A DNA stretch of 36,256 bases from a bacterium (lineage in GTDB: Bacteria; Fidelibacterota; Marinisomatia; Marinisomatales; JAHJCW01): the NCBI GenBank assembly GCA_030606865.1, contig JAUWFQ010000006.1, forward strand, positions 1 to 36,256, written 5' to 3'. How positions within the stretch are numbered: position 1 is the stretch's first letter; every line of letters starts with the position of its first letter. Both the position numbers and the translations under genes were made by a program. This document shows positions 17,028 to 24,937 of this stretch, piece by piece. The notes beneath the pieces are model-generated. The model was not told where the DNA came from. It did not search any database and was given only the letters and a program-made list of their open reading frames with translations.

Positions 17028-20009
17028 ATGATAAATAAGGTAAATAGCAAATCAGCACGTCTTGAACTGCAAGACTTGATGTTATATCGTGTGCATGAGA
17101 TACTTCTTGTCGCAAGTCCATACGATGCTTTTATCTTGGAGGAAGACGGGCGACTTACCGAACAAATACTTAATGAATATTTGGCAATGAAATTTCATCA
17201 ATCACCTCGTCTGTGGCGGGTTGAAACCGGTAAATCTGCTTTAAACTTGATGACTAAACGCGATTTTGATGTTGTAATTGTTATGTTACGTTTGTCAGAT
17301 ATGGATTCAATTCAATTATGTTCAAAGATTAAAAAATTATATCCCGATAAACCCATAATATTGCTGATCTTCGATGAATATGAAATTGAAGAAATACCCA
17401 CTAAAACACTCTATAAAAATATTGATAAGGTGTTTATATGGACTGGTAATCCTAATGTATTTCCGGCAATGATGAAGTATATAGAAGATAAAAATAATTC
17501 ACCACGTGATATCATACATGGTAGCGTTCGTACAATAATTTTTATCGAAGATAATCCGCATTATTATTCTATGATTTTACCACTTTTATATAAAGAAATA
17601 ATGTTTCATACTCGAAAACTTGTTGATAAGAGCTTAGATGCTACCAATCGGCTTATTCATTTACGTGGACGAACAAAAGTATTATTGGCAAGTACTTTTG
17701 AAGAAGCTGAGAATTATTTTAATCTGTATCGAGAAAATACACTTGGAATAATATCGGATGTCCGATTTCCAAAGAATGGAAAAATTAATAACGCTGCCGG
17801 TATTCAGTTTACCAATCATGTACGAAAAAATGAACCCTACATTCCTGTTGTAATTCAATCTTCAAATTTAGATAGTGCTCAGAAAGCTAAAGCAATAAAT
17901 GCAGACTTTCTCTACAAACATTCTCAATCATTATTGAAAGATTTACGGAAATTTATGTTAGGTAATTTTGGTTTCGGTGATTTTATTTTCCGCAATTTAA
18001 ATGGAGAAGAAATAGCCAGAGCAAGTGATATATCAACACTTCATGATATTTTGCAATCTCTTCCACAAGAATCATTATTGTTTCATGCCAAGTCTAATCA
18101 TTTTTCAAATTGGTTAGCTAATCGCGGTGAATTCAATTTAGCTTCGATTATACGACCGGTTTACGTTGAAGATTTCAAGGATACAGAGGATTTAAGAAAA
18201 TATTTAATTAAATCACTAGAAACTGTTTTAAATATTCATAAAGATAGACACATCATAGATTTTTCTATCGATAAATTAAAGCACAGTATACCTTTTTTAC
18301 GAATAGGAAAAGGTTCACTTGGCGGAAAAGCCCGGGGCCTGCTGTTTATGAATCGCATTATTGCGGATTCTAAGATTAATGACAAATTCCCGGATGTTAA
18401 AATTAGAATACCAAAAGCAGTTGTAATTGGGACAAAAGAATTCGATAAGTTTATTAATAGTAATAATTTATTAGACAAAGCGCTTACTCTGAAAACCAAT
18501 ACAGAAGTTACTAAGCTATTTTTAACAAAATCATTATCCCCTGAATTGGTCAAAACACTTGATAAATTCTTAAAACACATCAAATTTCCCTTAGCCGTCC
18601 GATCTTCTAGTTTGTTGGAAGATTCGCAATATCAACCATTAGCAGGATTATACTCTACTTTTATGCTGCCCAATTCTTCAAAAAATAGGAAACATAGATT
18701 AAATCAATTATGTGAAGCTATAATAAGAATATATGCATCAACATATTTTACTGACCCAAAGGCACTTGTGGGCAATTCTGACTATCACACAGAAGAAGAG
18801 AAAATGGCGATTATAATAATGGAAATGATCGGTCAAAAATTTGGTAATAGATATTATCCTACTTTGAGTGGTGTGGCTCGAAATATCAATTATTATCCCA
18901 TTTCTTACATGGAACGTGAAGAAGGCGTAGCCACTATTGCACTCGGGTTAGGAAAAGGAGTTATGGAAGGAGAGAAATCATTAAGGTTTAGTCCTAAATT
19001 TCCAAACATTCTGCCACAATATTATTCAGTTAATGAAACTATAAAATCTTCGCAAAATAATTTTTATGCATTGGACATAAATCCTAATCAGGATTTACTA
19101 AGTGATGGTGAAAATAATAATCTTATAAAATGTCATTTAGACGTAGCGGAAAAGGACGGTCAATTATTTTGGGCGGGAAGTGTAGTTTCCGCTGACGATA
19201 ATATGATACGTGATTCATTACATTACAGCGGAACGCGCGTTGTCACTTTTGCACAGATATTAAAATGGAAGCAATTCCCGCTAACGGATATAATAATTGA
19301 ATTGTTGGAAATCGGTAGAACCGCTTTAGGTAATCCGGTTGAAATTGAATTCTCCGTAAACTTAAATCGTAAAAATAATAAAGCTGAATTCTGTCTATTA
19401 CAAATCAGACCAATGTTACTAAGTGGAACCCATCAATTCTATCAACAAATAAATTATAATAATGATGATCTTTTATGTAGGAGTACGGTATCATTGGGAA
19501 ACGGTACCATTAACGATATAAAAGATATAATTTATGTAGACATCGAAAAATTTAATATTTCCAAAACAAGGATCATTGCCGAAGAAGTCGAAGCGTTCAA
19601 TAAAAAACTTGGGAAGAATAATCCTTATTTATTGATTGGTCCCGGTCGTTGGGGAACTGCCGATGAATGGCTTGGAATACCGGTTGATTGGAATCAAATC
19701 TCATATACAGCTGCAATCGTAGAAGTTGGTATGGAAAAATTGCCTATTGATCCATCTTTTGGAACGCACTTTTTTCAAAATATAGCCGGTATGAGAATTG
19801 GTTATTTTACAATTAATCATAAAAGAAAACCGGACTGTATTAATCATAATAATATTACAAGTTTACAAATCCGCGAAAAGATGGAATACACTACTTGGTT
19901 TAGGGTAAATCAACCACTTGTAATAAATATTAACGGCAATACCGGAGAAGGAATTATTGCTAAATTTCCGAAAGAAATAATGGATGAAGAGGAATCTACT
20001 GGGATTTAA
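17028..20009 (+). CDS. Tandem receiver plus PEP-synthase-type ATP-grasp protein
   Basis: A 993-residue protein. Residues about 22-150 form a receiver-like domain (EILLVASPYDAFILEEDG) in which Met86 stands where the phospho-acceptor Asp should be. Residues about 167-310 form a second receiver with the acidic pair Glu174-Asp175, acceptor Asp244 (IISDVRFP), Ser278 and Lys297. Residues about 425-800 are a PPDK/PEP-synthase N-terminal ATP-grasp: GKGSLGGKARGL, Arg525 in AVRSSSLLEDS, LAGLYSTF, and EIEFS followed by LLQIRP. The tail (about 801-993) holds a conserved-looking block GPGRWGTADEWLGIPV and DPSFGTHFFQN. The swivelling phosphohistidine domain and the PEP-binding barrel of true PEP synthase are missing, so that reaction is unlikely. 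Similar proteins occur in FCB bacteria and are often annotated as PEP synthase. The function is unknown; a phosphorelay-controlled phosphotransferase is a guess. It is the only plus-strand gene here. Confidence 0.85.
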   Translation: MINKVNSKSARLELQDLMLYRVHEILLVASPYDAFILEEDGRLTEQILNEYLAMKFHQSPRLWRVETGKSALNLMTKRDFDVVIVMLRLSDMDSIQLCSKIKKLYPDKPIILLIFDEYEIEEIPTKTLYKNIDKVFIWTGNPNVFPAMMKYIEDKNNSPRDIIHGSVRTIIFIEDNPHYYSMILPLLYKEIMFHTRKLVDKSLDATNRLIHLRGRTKVLLASTFEEAENYFNLYRENTLGIISDVRFPKNGKINNAAGIQFTNHVRKNEPYIPVVIQSSNLDSAQKAKAINADFLYKHSQSLLKDLRKFMLGNFGFGDFIFRNLNGEEIARASDISTLHDILQSLPQESLLFHAKSNHFSNWLANRGEFNLASIIRPVYVEDFKDTEDLRKYLIKSLETVLNIHKDRHIIDFSIDKLKHSIPFLRIGKGSLGGKARGLLFMNRIIADSKINDKFPDVKIRIPKAVVIGTKEFDKFINSNNLLDKALTLKTNTEVTKLFLTKSLSPELVKTLDKFLKHIKFPLAVRSSSLLEDSQYQPLAGLYSTFMLPNSSKNRKHRLNQLCEAIIRIYASTYFTDPKALVGNSDYHTEEEKMAIIIMEMIGQKFGNRYYPTLSGVARNINYYPISYMEREEGVATIALGLGKGVMEGEKSLRFSPKFPNILPQYYSVNETIKSSQNNFYALDINPNQDLLSDGENNNLIKCHLDVAEKDGQLFWAGSVVSADDNMIRDSLHYSGTRVVTFAQILKWKQFPLTDIIIELLEIGRTALGNPVEIEFSVNLNRKNNKAEFCLLQIRPMLLSGTHQFYQQINYNNDDLLCRSTVSLGNGTINDIKDIIYVDIEKFNISKTRIIAEEVEAFNKKLGKNNPYLLIGPGRWGTADEWLGIPVDWNQISYTAAIVEVGMEKLPIDPSFGTHFFQNIAGMRIGYFTINHKRKPDCINHNNITSLQIREKMEYTTWFRVNQPLVININGNTGEGIIAKFPKEIMDEEESTGI

Positions 20010-20048
20010 AATATTTTACTTTTCTAATATGGGTTTTATTTTAAATCC
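20002..20048. terminator. Long inverted repeat at convergent gene ends
   Basis: A perfect 12-base inverted repeat has arms GGATTTAAAATA (20002-20013) and TATTTTAAATCC (20037-20048) with a 23-base loop. It spans the stop of the plus-strand gene and the last codons of cysS, which converge here with only six bases between their stops. It could form a hairpin in either transcript and act as a bidirectional 3' end. The stem is AT-rich and lacks a following U-tract, so the terminator role is uncertain. Confidence 0.4.
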
Positions 20049-21410
20049 ATCCGCTGCATCTTCGATAATCCAACCCATTTCCAGTATTTGATCGCGAATT
20101 AAATCCGCTTTAGCCCAATCTTTCACTTCTCGTGCCTCTTCACGTTCTTTCACCAATTCTGTTATTTTGGAAGGAACATCGGATTTTTTAGCTATTAGAT
20201 CAAATACAGAATTGAATTTTTCAATAAAATTAATTGCCGATATTATATCTTTGTCTTTTAAAGAATTGTCATCAATCTGAGCATTAGTTTTTCTTAGCCA
20301 TTCAAAAAATACTGCAAGTGCTTCCGGAGTATTTAGATCGTCATCTAATGCTTTTTCGAATAAATTATATGCTTCGGGAAGTGCACCGGTTTTATCGCAT
20401 TTTGCGGATAAATCTAATAATCGTTCATAAAAATCATTTATCCGTTGGACAACTTTTAATGCTTCATGTTTTTTATCAACTGAAAAGTTGATATTTGTTC
20501 GATAGTGTCCACTCAATAGCAAATAACGCAATGCTTCCGGTGTAAAACCCATATCGATTAAATCGGAAATTTTATAAAAATTACCAGCAGATTTACTCAT
20601 CTTTCCACCATCAACTAAAAGATGTTCGCTATGCAGCCAATAATTTACAAACTGTTTATTATTAGCACACTCGGATTGAGCAATTTCATTTTCATGATGA
20701 GGAAATATATTGTCAACGCCCCCACAATGAATATCAAAATTATCACCTAAATATTTGTTAGACATTGCAGAGCATTCGATATGCCATCCGGGTCTGCCCT
20801 TACCCCAAGGTGATTCCCAAAAAACCTTTCCGTCTTCTTTTTTCCATGCTTTCCATAATACAAAATCCTGCGGACTATCTTTTGAATAATCATCAGTAGC
20901 AATTCGTTGAGTCTTCTTCTGCTCAGCAAGATTCAAATTAGCTAATTTGCCATACTTACCAAATTTTTCAATATTAAAATAAATCGAATTATCATCTGAT
21001 TTATAGGCATACCCATTATCTATTAGTTTTTTTATCATATTAATCATTTCAGGAACGTGCTCTGTCGCTTTTGGGTAATAATCGGCAGGAATTATTTTTA
21101 ATGTTTGTATATCATTAAAAAACAATCCGATATACTTCTCAGTAAGATCATGTATTGAAATATTGTCACTATTACTACGCAAAATAGTTTTATCATCAAC
21201 ATCTGTTATATTCATTACGTGAGTAACTTTATAACCTTTTAGTAATAAAAATCTTTTTAGTAAATCTTCAAACAAAAATGTTCGGAAATTTCCGATGTGT
21301 GCCGTATCGTAAACGGTTGGACCGCAAGTATATAATTTTACTTCACCTTTAGTGATTGACTGAAATTCGTCTTTTCGCTTAGTAAGCGTGTTGTAAAACT
21401 TAATTGACAT
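20016..21410 (-). CDS. cysS: Cysteinyl-tRNA synthetase
   Basis: A class I aminoacyl-tRNA synthetase charging tRNA-Cys. The 464-residue length is normal. The zinc ligands that recognise the cysteine thiol are visible as Cys29, Cys213, His238 and Glu242. The HIGH motif reads HIGN (38-41) and KMSKS is exact (270-274). The C-terminal REEAREVKDWAKADLIRDQI segment is the usual DALR/anticodon-binding tail. The ATG lies 11 bases inside the upstream NusG-like gene. Its 3' end converges with the plus-strand gene. Confidence 0.97.
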   Translation of the reverse strand: MSIKFYNTLTKRKDEFQSITKGEVKLYTCGPTVYDTAHIGNFRTFLFEDLLKRFLLLKGYKVTHVMNITDVDDKTILRSNSDNISIHDLTEKYIGLFFNDIQTLKIIPADYYPKATEHVPEMINMIKKLIDNGYAYKSDDNSIYFNIEKFGKYGKLANLNLAEQKKTQRIATDDYSKDSPQDFVLWKAWKKEDGKVFWESPWGKGRPGWHIECSAMSNKYLGDNFDIHCGGVDNIFPHHENEIAQSECANNKQFVNYWLHSEHLLVDGGKMSKSAGNFYKISDLIDMGFTPEALRYLLLSGHYRTNINFSVDKKHEALKVVQRINDFYERLLDLSAKCDKTGALPEAYNLFEKALDDDLNTPEALAVFFEWLRKTNAQIDDNSLKDKDIISAINFIEKFNSVFDLIAKKSDVPSKITELVKEREEAREVKDWAKADLIRDQILEMGWIIEDAADGFKIKPILEK

Positions 21411-21906
21411 AATTTGCTTTAACCGGTTTTAAATATTTACTTTCAATTTGAACTGCTACGGCATGCTGAATTGCATCAATTTTTATTATTAATTTATCGG
21501 GTGTGTCACTTCGTGATACAATTCCAAGCATACCTCTAAGAGGTCCACCAATTACTTCAACTTCATCTCCTATCACAAAATAGTCTGAAGGATATGGATC
21601 AAATCCCCCCTCAATCATTTTTCTCAAATTAACAATTTGAATTTCAGGAATAACAGCAATTTTGTTTTGGAATTTTATAATATGATGAACACCTTGTGTT
21701 TGTAATACTTTTAGATTATCTTTTAATTCAACACAGGCGAAAATGTAGCTTTTAAAAATTGGGGTTTCTACCCATTTCATCCTATCGCTCCAGCGATGTT
21801 TTTGACGAATCAGCGGAAGGTATGATTCAATTCCTTTTTCTTCAAACTGACTCAAAACCGTTTTCTCATGACGAGGTTTGGTATATACTGCAATCCACTG
21901 TTTCAT
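21400..21906 (-). CDS. NusG-family (UpxY-like) transcription antitermination protein
   Basis: A 168-residue specialised NusG paralogue. The NGN domain covers about residues 1-100 (KQWIAVYTKPRHEKTV, SYLPLIRQKHRW, PIFKSYIFACVEL), and a C-terminal KOW domain follows (YFVIGDEVEVIGGPLRGMLGIVSR). The form is that of UpxY and similar factors, which bind paused RNA polymerase and help it through long surface-polysaccharide operons; housekeeping NusG is usually longer and lies by rplK. Here it sits between ddl (4-base ATGA overlap) and cysS (11-base overlap), not at the head of a capsule locus. Its target operon is therefore unknown. Confidence 0.85.
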   Translation of the reverse strand: MKQWIAVYTKPRHEKTVLSQFEEKGIESYLPLIRQKHRWSDRMKWVETPIFKSYIFACVELKDNLKVLQTQGVHHIIKFQNKIAVIPEIQIVNLRKMIEGGFDPYPSDYFVIGDEVEVIGGPLRGMLGIVSRSDTPDKLIIKIDAIQHAVAVQIESKYLKPVKANYVN

Positions 21907-22808
21907 TTTTTCAGAGATTCGTTAATAATCATTTGTACTAAGTTATTAAATGAAATACTAGCTGCCATCGCCGATTTTGGTACAAGACTCGTGGCTGTCA
22001 TCCCCGGTAGTGTATTAATTTCTAAAAACCACGGATTATTGTTTTTATCCAAGATAAAATCAGCGCGTGCATATCCACCGCATTGTAATATATTAAAAAT
22101 GTTTAAAGCGATATTTTTAATTTTGTTTGTTAGTTCTTTAGATAATTCCGCCGGACAAATATATTCACTCATTCCCTTCTCATATTTACATTCATAATCA
22201 TAAAATTTATGTTTTGGGATTATTTCCACAATTGGCAATACTTGCTGTCCAATTATAGTAACGGTGAGCTCCCGGCCTTCGATATAATTTTCGATCATAA
22301 TATCACCATTATACTTATCAGCAAGCTCAACGGCATCTGCAATTTCTGATTGCTTTCTTACGAATGATAATCCCATTGTACTCCCGTCTGCCGACGGTTT
22401 AACTACGATTGGGAATTCATTAGGGATGTAGTTTTTCCCATCATTAATATCGGTAATTACTTTCCAATCAGGTGTCTGAATTCCATAACTCCTCACCAAT
22501 TGTTTCATAAGAGATTTTTCCATTCCAAGCGATGATGCTAGCACACCCGAACCATTATATAGAATATTAAGTGAATCAAGCAACCCTTGGATTACTCCAT
22601 TTTCACCTTTACCGCCGTGCAAGGCGATGAAAACATAATCAACTCCTATTAATTCGGGAATTATTTTTTGTGCATTACCGTCAATAATAATTCGCTTGGT
22701 AGTATAACCTAGTTCGTTACATGCTTTTTCAATTGCTATGTAAGATTTTAACGATATTTTTCGTTCGGATGATTCACCACCTGTTAATATTCCTATTTTT
22801 TTTATCAT
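21903..22808 (-). CDS. ddl: D-alanine--D-alanine ligase
   Basis: This makes the D-Ala-D-Ala end of the peptidoglycan stem peptide. The 301-residue protein has the ATP-grasp fold: GGESSERKISLKS at the N-terminus with the catalytic Glu, FIALHGGKGENGVIQG, VVKPSADGSTMGLSFV, IENYIEGRELTV, and the metal site FLEINTLPGMT. Its ATG overlaps the stop of the upstream phosphatase by four bases (ATGA). It works in the same pathway as murA in the left run, though the two are not adjacent. Confidence 0.96.
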   Translation of the reverse strand: MIKKIGILTGGESSERKISLKSYIAIEKACNELGYTTKRIIIDGNAQKIIPELIGVDYVFIALHGGKGENGVIQGLLDSLNILYNGSGVLASSLGMEKSLMKQLVRSYGIQTPDWKVITDINDGKNYIPNEFPIVVKPSADGSTMGLSFVRKQSEIADAVELADKYNGDIMIENYIEGRELTVTIIGQQVLPIVEIIPKHKFYDYECKYEKGMSEYICPAELSKELTNKIKNIALNIFNILQCGGYARADFILDKNNNPWFLEINTLPGMTATSLVPKSAMAASISFNNLVQMIINESLKK

Positions 22809-23356
22809 ATAAATTTCTTAACTAGCATTTTTGCACCTTCTAAAATATTTTCGACAACAAAGGTTGGTTTATCTGAAGGAGCAATAGTATCTAAAGTTAA
22901 ATGACCATTACCGGTTAATACTAACATTGTATCCATACCAAGTGTATGTGCCGGAATTAAGTCCCTTTCGGAATCACCGATCATTAGACATCTGTTTAAT
23001 TCGATGTCATAATCATCAGCAGCATCTAAAAACATACCTGTACCGGGCTTACGTCGATTTGTTGATTTATTGGGATGATCTGTACAAACATATATTTCTA
23101 ATAGACTTATTTGATTAACAATAAATTCTCTGCGTATAAAACTATTGATATCCCGCAAATCGTTAATATCAATCAAACCCCTGCCCACGCCTGATTGATT
23201 ACTTATAATACAAAACTTATTTCCGTGTTCTGACAAAATCTTTAATGCCGGAATTGCAAAATCATAGAATTTGAATTGATCAACATTCTGCACGAATCCC
23301 GGATCAAAATTTAATGTTCCATCACGATCAAGAAATATTGCATCATATTTTATCAT
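22805..23356 (-). CDS. HAD-IIIA phosphatase, GmhB-like
   Basis: A 183-residue HAD hydrolase of the histidinol-phosphate / heptose-bisphosphate phosphatase group. The motifs are FLDRDGTLN with Asp10 and Asp12, ISNQSGVGRG, RKPGTGMF, and MIGDSERDL. GmhB removes the 7-phosphate of heptose 1,7-bisphosphate on the way to LPS core heptose. The zinc loop is abnormal: Cys91 and His94 are kept (CTDHP), but the two later Cys normally before RKP are replaced (the loop reads NKSTNRRKP). It therefore probably lacks the structural zinc, and the substrate call is weak. It overlaps the flippase-like gene and ddl by four bases on each side. Confidence 0.75.
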   Translation of the reverse strand: MIKYDAIFLDRDGTLNFDPGFVQNVDQFKFYDFAIPALKILSEHGNKFCIISNQSGVGRGLIDINDLRDINSFIRREFIVNQISLLEIYVCTDHPNKSTNRRKPGTGMFLDAADDYDIELNRCLMIGDSERDLIPAHTLGMDTMLVLTGNGHLTLDTIAPSDKPTFVVENILEGAKMLVKKFI

Positions 23357-24339
23357 GATTTAGTTATCTCAATTGATTTTAGTTTTGAAAATTCCAGAGA
23401 ATTTTTTAAAAAAAAGATTGCGCCGATAGTTACAAACGGTATAAAAATTACTGCATGTGATAATACAGCAAAAGCTTGACTGGCATTTAGGCTAATATTA
23501 TAAATATTTGTTAGAACAGCCACACATGTTGCATGATATGTACCAATATATCCGGGAGCTGCCGGAATTGAGATTGATAATGTTAACAAAACATATAATA
23601 TACCAGCATTCATTATACTCAGTTCTAAATTGACACCTTTAATAATTAATAAAAATGAAATATAGTACATTGTCCATAATAAAACAATAAATCCATAAAT
23701 CCCAATTTTGTTAGAGGCTTTGTTTAAAACTGATAATCCGGAAATTATATTTGTAATAATATCATATATTTTGGAGCCTACATTTGATTGAAAAATTTTC
23801 AATCGTCTTTTTATACTGTTCCAATCTGGATTTTTTTTACCAATTATAAGTACCGTTATAAATAATCCTAAAATTAAAATAATAGAAAAGATTACTATCC
23901 ATCTTGGTATAGTTATTAAATCTGAAAAGAATAAAAATAAAAATGCTAAAATCATTACTGCTAAAAAATCTAGTATTCTATCCACAATCAATGTACCAAT
24001 CACTTTAGAGGTGGAAATTGAACTATTATTTGACACAACATAAGCGCGTAATAACTCACCCATTCGTAAAGGTAAAACATTATTACCAAAATAGCCGATC
24101 ATTGTTGCATCAAAAAGAAGTTTAGTGGGTATGTTTTTAATTGGAGCTAATAACCATTTCCATCGTAATGCTCTAACCCATACTGCTGCTAATTGCAACG
24201 CAACAGCTCCAAACATATACCAATAATTGACGCCTTGCAACAAATTAATAAACTCAGTCCAATTAAATTGTCGGAATGCATAAACTAAACCCGCGCCGCT
24301 TAAAAATAATCCTATCGAAAATTTACTAACTTTATTCAC
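23353..24339 (-). CDS. LPG-synthase-type transmembrane protein (flippase-like)
   Basis: A 328-residue polytopic membrane protein of the UPF0104 / lysylphosphatidylglycerol-synthase transmembrane family. About eight hydrophobic helices are visible. Family hallmarks include RALRWKWLL near residue 60, YFGNNVLPLRMGELLRAY near 85, IVDRILDF near 120, and the late PAAPGYIGTYHA near 260. There is no C-terminal aminoacyl-transferase domain, so it cannot make lysyl-PG; stand-alone members are usually tied to lipid or glycolipid movement, but the role here is unproven. The start is GTG at 24339, overlapping the lolA-like stop by eight bases. Confidence 0.82.
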   Translation of the reverse strand: MNKVSKFSIGLFLSGAGLVYAFRQFNWTEFINLLQGVNYWYMFGAVALQLAAVWVRALRWKWLLAPIKNIPTKLLFDATMIGYFGNNVLPLRMGELLRAYVVSNNSSISTSKVIGTLIVDRILDFLAVMILAFLFLFFSDLITIPRWIVIFSIILILGLFITVLIIGKKNPDWNSIKRRLKIFQSNVGSKIYDIITNIISGLSVLNKASNKIGIYGFIVLLWTMYYISFLLIIKGVNLELSIMNAGILYVLLTLSISIPAAPGYIGTYHATCVAVLTNIYNISLNASQAFAVLSHAVIFIPFVTIGAIFFLKNSLEFSKLKSIEITKS

Positions 24340-24937
24340 GAAGATCGATTATCTCCCACCCATCGCTATTATAATCACGATATTGATTTTGAAAATCTAA
24401 CGGTTTTATAGAATCAATCGTAATTGTTGTATGATTGTCTAAATCATCTTCTAATATCATTCTTATAGGGTAATATGTTTTTGAATTAATCCAAATTTTT
24501 CCGCGAGACTCTATTTGTGGAATAGTAAAGTTAATTATTGTATCTCTTAAACGTTTCTGAATATCACCTAATTTTATCTGATTGAAATTGCCGGAAAGCA
24601 AACTTAACATATTAAATTCATTTCTAAAATAACGATCTATCACCAATTGATTTGTATTTGGCGTGAATGTATAGATTGTATCTGAATCAACTTTAATAAT
24701 TTGTTCTGTTGCAATAAAAATAAATTTGTTCGAATCAACGATCTCAACTGTCACATAATCAGTCCATTCATTATCAACTTGGATTTGCTCTATTGTTGCT
24801 TCTATTAGCTTTCCGCCATCTTCATGCAAAACCATTGACATTGAATCAAGCAAAGTGGAATTATTTTCGGAAAATCCGACAGAAACCAAGCAAGCTATTA
24901 AAAATAATTTATTCAATGATTTGTAAATAAGATTCAT
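24332..24937 (-). CDS. lolA: LolA-like outer-membrane lipoprotein carrier
   Basis: A 201-residue periplasmic protein expected to ferry lipoproteins from the inner to the outer membrane. An N-terminal signal peptide (hydrophobic core LFLIACLVSVGFS, cut likely before Glu24) is followed by a beta-rich domain; FTPNTNQLVIDRY and the ESRGKIWINSKTYYPIRMIL strand pair fit the LolA half-barrel. I chose the ATG at 24937; the frame also has a TTG one codon earlier. It overlaps the ftsK 3' end by 29 bases. The ftsK-lolA order is also found in E. coli and supports the call, since sequence motifs alone are weak. Confidence 0.75.
   Translation of the reverse strand: MNLIYKSLNKLFLIACLVSVGFSENNSTLLDSMSMVLHEDGGKLIEATIEQIQVDNEWTDYVTVEIVDSNKFIFIATEQIIKVDSDTIYTFTPNTNQLVIDRYFRNEFNMLSLLSGNFNQIKLGDIQKRLRDTIINFTIPQIESRGKIWINSKTYYPIRMILEDDLDNHTTITIDSIKPLDFQNQYRDYNSDGWEIIDLRE

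Noticed and set aside
17028-20009. Annotation as phosphoenolpyruvate synthase (ppsA)
   Set aside because: Only the ATP-grasp half is present; the phosphohistidine and PEP-binding domains needed for the reaction are absent.
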